Positions 1 to 5,135 of a stretch of 7,867 bases of DNA are shown piece by piece. This DNA comes from Phycisphaerae bacterium (GTDB lineage: Bacteria > Planctomycetota > Phycisphaerae > Sedimentisphaerales > Anaerobacaceae), in the NCBI GenBank assembly GCA_030667885.1, contig DAOUVA010000190.1, forward strand, positions 1 through 7,867, written 5' to 3'. The translations under genes and the position numbers were made by a program. Position 1 is the first letter of the stretch. The number at the start of each line of letters is the position of its first letter. The notes beneath the pieces are model-generated. The model was given only the letters and a program-made list of their open reading frames with translations. It had not been told where the DNA came from and searched no databases.

Positions 1-1
1 A

Positions 2-121
2 TCCCTATCTTTTGTATGCCTTTTGAGCCGAACAGGCGATTTTAGCAGCATCGGAGTCGGCAATTGTAAGAACTGTGGTCAAAAAGACTGTCCATACAGA
101 ACAGAACCGTACGGCATATAA
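2..121 (+). CDS. C-terminal end of a probable corrinoid-protein / methionine-synthase activation-domain protein (5' truncated by window edge)
   Basis: This frame is open from the window edge to a TAA at 119-121 and gives 39 residues with no in-frame ATG, so it is the tail of a longer gene. Visible features are an N-terminal 'SLSFV' and a cysteine cluster 'NCKNCGQKDCPYR' (residues 21-33), a CX2CX4C arrangement followed by Tyr-Arg. From knowledge of the family, short MetH-activation-domain proteins found beside corrinoid methyltransferase genes often end with a 'KS(V/L)S' segment and then a C..C....C..R cluster that probably binds iron-sulfur. I infer that this protein reductively reactivates the corrinoid protein encoded downstream. 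Alternatives are a RamA/RACo-type activator or an unrelated Fe-S protein. The gene lies on the same strand as the cluster that begins at 303, but a promoter-bearing gap separates them. The reading frame is credible; the family name is moderately supported. Confidence 0.55.
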   Translation, partial: SLSFVCLLSRTGDFSSIGVGNCKNCGQKDCPYRTEPYGI

Positions 122-159
122 ATCTTAGAAAACCTAAGTGTATGTAGAGATACTTTTGA

Positions 160-175
160 AAAGCAAAATTGCTTT
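160..175. repeat. Inverted repeat overlapping the -35 element
   Basis: Seven bases, AAAGCAA (160-166), are repeated as the exact reverse complement TTGCTTT (169-175) with a 2-nt centre. The right arm contains the proposed -35 hexamer TTGCTT. The small centre makes it a poor RNA hairpin but a plausible binding site for a dimeric transcription factor that would compete with RNA polymerase. No T-run follows on the plus strand, so it is unlikely to be a terminator for the upstream gene. The operator role is inference; in AT-rich DNA a 7-bp palindrome can arise by chance. Confidence 0.35.
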
Positions 176-196
176 ATAAAGGGAAATAAGTATAAT
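169..196 (+). promoter_or_regulatory. Predicted sigma70-type promoter for the corrinoid methyltransferase cluster
   Basis: The -35 hexamer is TTGCTT (169-174, four of six matches to TTGACA). A 16-nt spacer separates it from TATAAT (191-196), an exact match to the -10 consensus. Transcription would start near 203, about 100 nt before the ATG at 303. It is the best promoter match I see in the gap and lies just upstream of the first gene of a tight cluster. Confidence 0.55.
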
Positions 197-287
197 TGTG
201 AAAATTTAAAAGGCTGTAACAGAGTGTTTTTTAGACTCCTTATATCAGAGTGGGGTTTTTTAAAATTAAATTAGTAGTATTAATTGC

Positions 288-294
288 AGGAGAG
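288..294 (+). promoter_or_regulatory. Ribosome binding site of the corrinoid-protein gene
   Basis: AGGAGAG lies 8 nt before the ATG at 303. It is a strong Shine-Dalgarno match at normal spacing and supports that start codon. Confidence 0.75.
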
Positions 295-302
295 CCCATT
301 AA

Positions 303-962
303 ATGGAAAATAAAGAGCTTTTTGAAAAAATGACAGAAGCCCTCGTCGAAGGTGATAGCGAGGAACTGGTTCGTTTGGTAGAGCAGGCCATCGAGAAGGT
401 GGGCCCTCTTGAGATCGTCGAGAAAGGCATGACTCCCGGCATGACGGATGTAGGCAATAAATTCGGAGAAGGTGAGGTTTATCTGCCGGAACTTCTTATG
501 GCCGCTGAGGCCTGGGAAGAGGCGATGAAGATATTAAAACCAAAACTTCTCGAGGTCGGGGCAAGTATTAAAAAGACAGGCACGGTCGTAGTGGGAACGG
601 TGCAAACAGACATTCACGAGATAGGCAAGAACATTCTGGCTAACCTTCTGACTACGGCGGGGTTTGATGTTCACGATGTGGGCTGCGATGTGCCTGCGAC
701 GAAGTTTCTTGCCAAGGCAGAGGAGGTAGAGGCGGACATTATCGCCGCTTCTGCGATTATGTCGACAACGATACCTTATCAAAAAGACGTTATCGACCTT
801 CTCAAGTCCAAGGGTCTTCGTGACAAGTACATTGTGCTTGTTGGCGGCGGAGTTGTGACACAAGAGTGGGCGGATAAGATTGGTGCCGACGGATACGGAG
901 ATCTGGCGTCAGATGGTGTTGAAACAGCAAAACAATTGATGCTGAAAAAGAAAGGAGCATAA
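303..962 (+). CDS. Methyltransferase cognate corrinoid protein (MtmC/MttC family)
   Basis: This cytoplasmic methyl carrier of 219 residues would accept a methyl group on its cobalt from the substrate methyltransferase and pass it to a second methyltransferase. Residues about 4-88 form the helical cap domain, including the characteristic 'EKGMTPGMTDVGNKF' and 'GEVYLPELLMAAEA' segments. Residues about 93-215 form the Rossmann-like B12-binding domain. The base-off cobalamin signature DxHxxG is present as D103-I-H105-E-I-G108, so His105 is the predicted lower cobalt ligand. The SxL-type element appears as S150-A-I, and the GG motif as GGG at 181-183. The length matches methylamine corrinoid proteins (about 215-220 residues). 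It starts 8 nt after a strong Shine-Dalgarno and ends 4 nt before the MtmB-like gene, which fits a dedicated partner. Family assignment is secure. Sequence alone does not distinguish MtmC, MtbC, MttC or other substrate labels, so no symbol is given. Confidence 0.93.
   Translation: MENKELFEKMTEALVEGDSEELVRLVEQAIEKVGPLEIVEKGMTPGMTDVGNKFGEGEVYLPELLMAAEAWEEAMKILKPKLLEVGASIKKTGTVVVGTVQTDIHEIGKNILANLLTTAGFDVHDVGCDVPATKFLAKAEEVEADIIAASAIMSTTIPYQKDVIDLLKSKGLRDKYIVLVGGGVVTQEWADKIGADGYGDLASDGVETAKQLMLKKKGA
951..957 (+). promoter_or_regulatory. Ribosome binding site of the MtmB-like gene, inside the end of the preceding gene
   Basis: AAAGGAG sits within the last codons of the corrinoid-protein gene, 9 nt before the ATG at 967. 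It fixes the start of the MtmB-like protein and indicates tightly coupled expression of the two partners. Confidence 0.75.
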
Positions 963-966
963 TCGC

Positions 967-2334
967 ATGATAAGTTTTCTTGAAGTGCTGGAACGGGCCA
1001 CGACAGGTCCTATGATGTCGGCCAAAGAATACGATATGAAGGTTTTCATCCCTGCGGTTCGTGAAGTAGTTAAGAAGTATAAAATAAAATTTGACGCTAA
1101 CAACCCATGTCCGCACGATGATGATCTTGCGGACCGCGTTTATCAGGCCGGTTTGGAACTATACTCAAAAGTAGGAAGTTACTGCACCGATACGGAACGA
1201 ACAATCAATTTTACGAAGGAAGAGATAGAAGAAGCCGTTTATGAATGTCCGAAAGAGGTGTATTTTGGAGAGGGGCCTGACCGGGTTCACTGGAAGGGCC
1301 GTATGCCCGATGACAATACACTACCTCATTGCCATGTAGGGTCGGGCACGAATACGACTGAAGAAGTGGCGCTGAAGATGGTTGAAGCCTACGGCCTTAT
1401 AACCAGGGCCAAAACGACAAGTATCCCGTCATTGACCACGGTTGGGGGCTTAAATGCCTCATCGGCATCACCGATGGAGACGCTGGCTGCTATAAATATG
1501 ATGCGTATTGCCAGAGAAGGGCTTCGCCGTGCCGGTCGGCCGGGAATGGCGATTATAGACCTGCATCCTTCATGTTCGTCGGGCATCGGGACAATTGCAT
1601 CGAGCAATCCCGAGTTCGGAGCGCGCAAATCCGATGGTTGGATAGTGGCGCCACACGCAGAGCTGAAGATAAATTATGATTCACTCAACCAGGTGGCGTA
1701 TTTGAGCAGTTGGGGTGCTAACATCGGTCAGGAAGCGGGGCCAATCATGGGTGGCTATGCGGGCGGGCCGGAAGGGACGGCGGTAGTTACACTGGCTTAT
1801 GCGTTCCACGGCATTTTGGTGGTTCGTGCGACTTATCACCTGACTTATCCTATCCAGATGCTTCATGTATGCTCGACGACACCGGAGATGATATATGTAA
1901 TCAGCACCAGCAGCCAGGCCTTTGCCCGTAATATCGGTGCGCCTTATTACGCGTTGGGATACGCATCTGCGGGTTCTGCGACCAAGCAATATTTCTATGA
2001 GGCAGCGGCTTATCTTCTGGCTATTCAATCGTCAGGTATAGGAATCGAAGATGTTCATCCGAACAAGGCGGTGGGAACAAACCAGGCGCTGCCTATCGAC
2101 AGTGAGTTTACGTGTGCATTTGGACACGGCAACATCGGCATCACTCGCAAGGAAGCGAATTCAATTATCAAAAAACTGATGGAGAAATATCTCTCCGGCA
2201 TCAAGACTCCGCCGAAGGGCAGGAATCTGAACGAGTGCTATGACCTTGAGACGATGAAACCCGATGACGAACTGCTCAAACTCTATGACGAAGCGATTAA
2301 GGAGCTCAAGGATTACGGGATTGGTTTTAAGTAA
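967..2334 (+). CDS. Non-pyrrolysine homolog of monomethylamine methyltransferase MtmB
   Basis: This predicted TIM-barrel methyltransferase (455 residues) would move a methyl group from a small methylated substrate to the adjacent corrinoid protein. Compared from memory with Methanosarcina barkeri MtmB (458 residues), similarity runs end to end: 'YCTDTERTINFTKEEI' (72-87), 'AGRPGM' (189-194), 'ELKI' (232-235), 'GPIMGGYAGG' (258-267) and 'NECYDLETMKP' (422-432), all at matching spacing. MtmB carries pyrrolysine (amber codon) at 202, directly after 'AGRPGMGV'. Here the equivalent residue is Ile197, codon ATA at 1555-1557, and no in-frame stop occurs. Of the other MtmB active-site residues, Glu259 is kept (Glu256), while Glu229 and Gln333 appear to be Ile226 and Pro326. 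The true substrate is therefore probably not monomethylamine handled by the pyrrolysine mechanism. The protein is closer to MtmB than to the MttB family, which has a different sequence. The family call is strong; the substrate is unknown. Confidence 0.85.
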   Translation: MISFLEVLERATTGPMMSAKEYDMKVFIPAVREVVKKYKIKFDANNPCPHDDDLADRVYQAGLELYSKVGSYCTDTERTINFTKEEIEEAVYECPKEVYFGEGPDRVHWKGRMPDDNTLPHCHVGSGTNTTEEVALKMVEAYGLITRAKTTSIPSLTTVGGLNASSASPMETLAAINMMRIAREGLRRAGRPGMAIIDLHPSCSSGIGTIASSNPEFGARKSDGWIVAPHAELKINYDSLNQVAYLSSWGANIGQEAGPIMGGYAGGPEGTAVVTLAYAFHGILVVRATYHLTYPIQMLHVCSTTPEMIYVISTSSQAFARNIGAPYYALGYASAGSATKQYFYEAAAYLLAIQSSGIGIEDVHPNKAVGTNQALPIDSEFTCAFGHGNIGITRKEANSIIKKLMEKYLSGIKTPPKGRNLNECYDLETMKPDDELLKLYDEAIKELKDYGIGFK

Positions 2335-2342
2335 TACCCAGC

Positions 2343-3140
2343 ATGATACTCATAGGCGAAAAGATTAATTCGACTCGCAAGAGCGTCCGAGAAGCTGTAG
2401 CTAATAAAGACGCAGCGTTCTTGCAGAAGCTGGCGAGGGACCAGGCCGAAGCCGGAGCTGATTACCTGGATGTAAATACCGGCGCTTTTCCCGAAGAGGA
2501 AGCAGAGTTGATGGAGTGGCTGGTCCAGGTGGTCCAGGAGGCTGTTGAACTGCCGCTGGCAATTGACAGTGCGAATCCTTCGGCCTTGGAGGCGGGATTA
2601 AAAGTCAACACTAACGGCAAACCAATCATAAATTCCATTACCGCCGAAGAGCGTAAGTTTGGAAAAGTTGTGCCGTTAGTATTGCAGTATGACGCCTCTG
2701 TGTTGGCATTGGCACTGGATGACAGCGGCATCAGCAAAACAGTCGAGGAGCGTTTCGCGGTGGCGCAAAAATTGATAGAATCTCTTTGTGGAGAAGGGGT
2801 GGCTCCGGATAAGATATTTCTGGACCCGTTGATTCAGCCGATTAGTGTTCAAAATGATTTCGGCGTGATAGCTTTAGAAATTATCCGTTGTGTCAAGCAG
2901 CAGTTTCCCGAGGTCAAGACGGCCTGCGGTTTGAGCAATGTTTCTTTTGGTCTTCCTCAACGGGCCAAGCTGAACCGGTATTTTCTTACAATGGCGATGG
3001 CCGCCGGGCTGGACTGTGCCATTGTAGATACTATGGACTGTGGCCTGCTGGACGCGGTCAAAGCATCGGAAGCTCTATTGGGAAAAGACCGTTTCTGTAA
3101 GAACTATATAAAAGCATTTCGAGAAAGCAAAGGCCGATAA
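2343..3140 (+). CDS. Methyltetrahydrofolate:corrinoid methyltransferase (AcsE/MeTr-like, pterin-binding domain)
   Basis: This single-domain TIM-barrel protein of 265 residues is close in length to acetogen AcsE (262). In this context it would transfer the methyl from the methylated corrinoid protein to tetrahydrofolate; the family's reaction is reversible. Visible motifs are the N-terminal 'ILIGEKIN' strand, 'DVNTG' (43-47), 'AIDS' with Asp75, 'IINS' with Asn97, 'FLDPL' with Asp161, and 'GLSNVSFG' with Asn199. Asp75, Asn97, Asp161 and Asn199 correspond to AcsE pterin- or methyl-handling residues as I recall them. It starts 8 nt after the MtmB-like stop with no clear Shine-Dalgarno ('AATACCCAGC' precedes the ATG), which suggests translational coupling. 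It takes the position that the coenzyme M methylase MtbA would fill in methanogens, so the pathway appears folate-linked. Specific alternatives are MtvA- or MtgA-type enzymes. The ortholog name is not certain. Confidence 0.9.
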   Translation: MILIGEKINSTRKSVREAVANKDAAFLQKLARDQAEAGADYLDVNTGAFPEEEAELMEWLVQVVQEAVELPLAIDSANPSALEAGLKVNTNGKPIINSITAEERKFGKVVPLVLQYDASVLALALDDSGISKTVEERFAVAQKLIESLCGEGVAPDKIFLDPLIQPISVQNDFGVIALEIIRCVKQQFPEVKTACGLSNVSFGLPQRAKLNRYFLTMAMAAGLDCAIVDTMDCGLLDAVKASEALLGKDRFCKNYIKAFRESKGR

Positions 3141-3186
3141 AGAGGCGGTCGTTCGAGTACGACAAAGAAGCCGGGAACTATTGTCT

Positions 3187-5034
3187 ATGCGCCAGAGACG
3201 AAGCAAATCACCATTAAAGGTAGGGCGGTGGTTGTGGTTTGTATTCGTCCTGTCGGCGGTATTGGTCTTAGCTCTGCTATGGTTATTGGTGTGTTCAGAG
3301 AGCTTTAGCGGTGGCATAGATAATGTTGTCTTAATCAGTATTGATACCTGCCGTGCCGATTATCTCAGTTGCTATGGTCACGCTGGCCGAACCACACCCA
3401 ACATAGACCAAATCGCCGGGCAGGGCGTTATTTTCAAAAACGTTGTCACTGCCGCCCCAATGACATTGCCGGCCCACTGCTCCATGCTGACCGGCACGAT
3501 TCCTCCGTATCACGGTGTTCACGATAATCTTGACTATCGGCTCAATGAATCCGAAGTTACGCTCGCGGAGATACTAAAAGACCATGGCTTTGTAACCGGC
3601 GGGATAATTAGTGCATCAGTTCTCAGCAGCCAATTTGGCATAGGCCAGGGCTTTGATACTTTTAACGACCGCTTTGATGGAGCAGCAGCGGACGTTCTTA
3701 TGGTAGAGCGCAAGGGCGGACAAACCACGCGTCTTGCGCTGGACTGGCTCGGCCGGCATAAAGATGAGAGATTTTTCCTGTTTTTGCATTACTTCGACCC
3801 GCATTTTGATTACGAACCGCCGGAACCGTTTGCTTCTGAGTTTGCGGATAATCCCTATGCCGGCGAGATTGCCTATACCGACTATTGTATTGCACCGGTC
3901 ATCCAAAAACTCAAGGAGCTTGGCCTGTTTGATTCTACGCTAATTATTATCACCGGCGACCATGGAGAAATGCTCGGAGAACATGGTGAATTGACACATG
4001 GGTATTTTATTTATGAAAGCGCAATCAAGGTCCCTTTGATTTTCAAGCTGCCCGGCCAAAACAAAGCAAAAGAGGTAGAAGAATTAGTTGGTCTGATTGA
4101 CATCGTGCCGACTGTTTGCGGTTTATTGGATATTGCGCCTCCGCCACAGGTTCAGGGTATAGACCTGCGGCCTTATTTGTTTGGAAAATCTGTTGTAAGT
4201 AGTGAAAGGCACGTTTATACGGAATCGCTCATTCCCACAAAGTACAACGCGAATACTCTATTGGGTGTTGTAAGTGATAAGTTGAAGTATATCCAGACCA
4301 CGCGGCCGGAATTGTATGACCTTGCCGACGACCGGCAGGAATCTGAAAACCTGATAAGCCAATTGCCGCAACAGGCCAGGATTTTGCAGGACAGCTTACG
4401 ACAGATATTGGAAGAATCAGTTCCTACTTCCGGCCCGAGCAGCAAGACGCTGTTGGACGAGCAGGCCCGCAAACGCCTCGAATCGCTCGGCTATGTCTCC
4501 GGTAAGGTGGCTGAGGAATTTCGATTCGACGAAAGCAAGAAAGACCCAAAAGACATGATTGATTTGCACGTGTCGGTTGAAAAGGTACATCATCTTATCG
4601 CACAAAAAGAACTTGCAGAGGCCAGAGAACTGTGCCAGGAGATGCTTTTGCAGCACCGGGATTATTATGGGCTCTATCGCCACCTGGGCAGAATCTGCTT
4701 TGAAGAAGGTGATAAGCAAAAGGCCCAGGTCTATATGCGGCAAAGCTTAAAGCTCAACCCCGAGCAGCCCGGTTTGCACTTTAATCTGGCGATGTTACTG
4801 GCTGAACAGGGCAGGTACGATGATGCCGTTGAGCACTTTAAGGAAGTGCTGCGACTCAATCCGAACCAGGTTCTTGCGCATAACAAGCTTGGCAGTGTGC
4901 TTTACGCGATGGGCAGGTTTGACGAGGCAGTAAGATATTGGCAGGCGTCATTAAAACTCAAACCCGACCAGCCCGGGATTGAGAAAAATATTTCTGCTGC
5001 CTTGGCGCGCAAGCAAAAAAGAAGTCTCGATTAG
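3187..5034 (+). CDS. Membrane-anchored sulfatase/alkaline-phosphatase-fold enzyme with C-terminal TPR domain; Thr at the nucleophile position
   Basis: I take ATG at 3187 as the start; an in-frame TTG at 3181 would add two residues, and residue numbers here count from that TTG (617 residues). A basic N-terminus (RQRRSK...K) precedes a hydrophobic segment at about 17-37, so the catalytic domain probably faces the periplasm. The sulfatase-type domain (about 47-440) shows 'LISIDTCRADYLSCYG' with Asp55, 'HYFDPHFDYEPPEPF' with His203 and His208, 'TGDHGEMLGEHGE' with Asp260-His261, and His273. The nucleophile region reads 'APMTLPAHCSMLTGT'. Thr95 stands where true sulfatases have the Cys or Ser that becomes formylglycine, and no C/S-x-P-x-R follows. 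A phosphoester or phosphoryl-transfer activity, or a non-sulfatase role, is therefore more likely than sulfate hydrolysis. About four TPR units occupy 462-598. The gene is 46 nt downstream of the methyltransferase cluster and may be co-transcribed. Its substrate is unknown. Confidence 0.85.
   Translation: MRQRRSKSPLKVGRWLWFVFVLSAVLVLALLWLLVCSESFSGGIDNVVLISIDTCRADYLSCYGHAGRTTPNIDQIAGQGVIFKNVVTAAPMTLPAHCSMLTGTIPPYHGVHDNLDYRLNESEVTLAEILKDHGFVTGGIISASVLSSQFGIGQGFDTFNDRFDGAAADVLMVERKGGQTTRLALDWLGRHKDERFFLFLHYFDPHFDYEPPEPFASEFADNPYAGEIAYTDYCIAPVIQKLKELGLFDSTLIIITGDHGEMLGEHGELTHGYFIYESAIKVPLIFKLPGQNKAKEVEELVGLIDIVPTVCGLLDIAPPPQVQGIDLRPYLFGKSVVSSERHVYTESLIPTKYNANTLLGVVSDKLKYIQTTRPELYDLADDRQESENLISQLPQQARILQDSLRQILEESVPTSGPSSKTLLDEQARKRLESLGYVSGKVAEEFRFDESKKDPKDMIDLHVSVEKVHHLIAQKELAEARELCQEMLLQHRDYYGLYRHLGRICFEEGDKQKAQVYMRQSLKLNPEQPGLHFNLAMLLAEQGRYDDAVEHFKEVLRLNPNQVLAHNKLGSVLYAMGRFDEAVRYWQASLKLKPDQPGIEKNISAALARKQKRSLD
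4561..4977 (+). repeat. Tetratricopeptide repeat array within the sulfatase-like protein
   Basis: About four tandem helical units of roughly 33-36 residues are visible (near residues 462-494, 495-530, 531-563 and 564-598). The last three share the TPR pattern, for example 'LAMLLAEQGRYDDAVEHFKE' and 'LGSVLYAMGRFDEAVRYWQA', each closing with a 'LKLNP', 'LRLNP' or 'LKLKP' turn. The first unit is more degenerate. Such arrays usually mediate protein-protein contacts. Confidence 0.85.
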
Positions 5035-5037
5035 GTA

Positions 5038-5040
5038 TGA
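5038..5040 (+). other. In-frame backup TGA stop after the amber stop of the sulfatase-like gene
   Basis: The gene ends with TAG at 5032-5034, followed by one codon (GTA) and an in-frame TGA. Any amber read-through would therefore add only two residues. This fits TAG being an ordinary stop in this genome, although one instance cannot establish that. Confidence 0.4.
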
Positions 5041-5078
5041 GAGTTTGGGACAGTATCGGCGCCGGACTGTAAAGAAAA

Positions 5079-5108
5079 TAAGGTCCTGTGTTTCGGCACA
5101 GGCCCTTA
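5079..5108. terminator. Bidirectional hairpin terminator between convergent genes
   Basis: CCTGTG (5085-5090) pairs with CACAGG (5097-5102) around a TTTCGG loop. After a single T/C mismatch the stem continues with TAAGG (5079-5083) against CCTTA (5104-5108). On the minus strand the hairpin is followed by a T-rich stretch (reverse complement TATTTTCTTT), a good intrinsic terminator for the minus-strand gene ending at 5136. On the plus strand the following AACTTATTCAAATTTT is less ideal but still T-rich. It lies between two stops facing each other. Confidence 0.75.
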
Positions 5109-5135
5109 ACTTATTCAAATTTTCCGGCAAATAAT

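Larger units (their letters stand above)
122..302 (+). other. AT-rich intergenic leader upstream of the methyltransferase cluster
   Basis: This 181-nt gap has no convincing reading frame. It holds a perfect-looking -10 with an acceptable -35, an inverted repeat around the -35, and the ribosome binding site of the corrinoid-protein gene. The part after the predicted transcription start (about 203) would form a leader of roughly 100 nt. A short ACTC/GAGT pairing (235-238 with 248-251) precedes a TTTTTT run at 256-261, but four base pairs are too few to call a terminator or attenuator. I saw no cobalamin-riboswitch B12-box (GCCACT-like) in it. Confidence 0.6.

Noticed and set aside
233..262. Attenuator or terminator hairpin before the T-run in the leader
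   Set aside because: Only about four base pairs (ACTC/GAGT) with a 9-nt loop can form, too weak to support a call.
122..302. Cobalamin riboswitch in the leader of the corrinoid cluster
   Set aside because: I found no B12-box-like sequence or multi-stem architecture. The region is short and AT-rich.
1555..1557. A possible in-frame amber (pyrrolysine) codon in the methylamine methyltransferase gene
   Set aside because: The codon is ATA (Ile) and no in-frame TAG occurs anywhere between 967 and the terminal TAA.
967..2334. Annotation as trimethylamine methyltransferase MttB or glycine betaine methyltransferase MtgB
   Set aside because: Gene context resembles MttB-type clusters, but the recognisable motifs and their spacing (YCTDT, AGRPGM, ELKI, GGYAGG, ECYD) match MtmB.
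3148..3163. Hairpin GTCGT...ACGAC as a terminator after the methyltransferase cluster
   Set aside because: It has only five base pairs and is followed by purine-rich sequence with no T-run.
3187..3310. Lipoprotein signal peptide in the sulfatase-like protein
   Set aside because: The Cys after the hydrophobic segment is preceded by Leu-Leu-Val rather than a lipobox with Gly/Ala/Ser at -1, so an uncleaved membrane anchor is more likely.
4417..4743. A minus-strand open frame of about 108 codons opposite the TPR region
   Set aside because: It is antisense to a well-supported coding region and has no recognisable domain or start signal.
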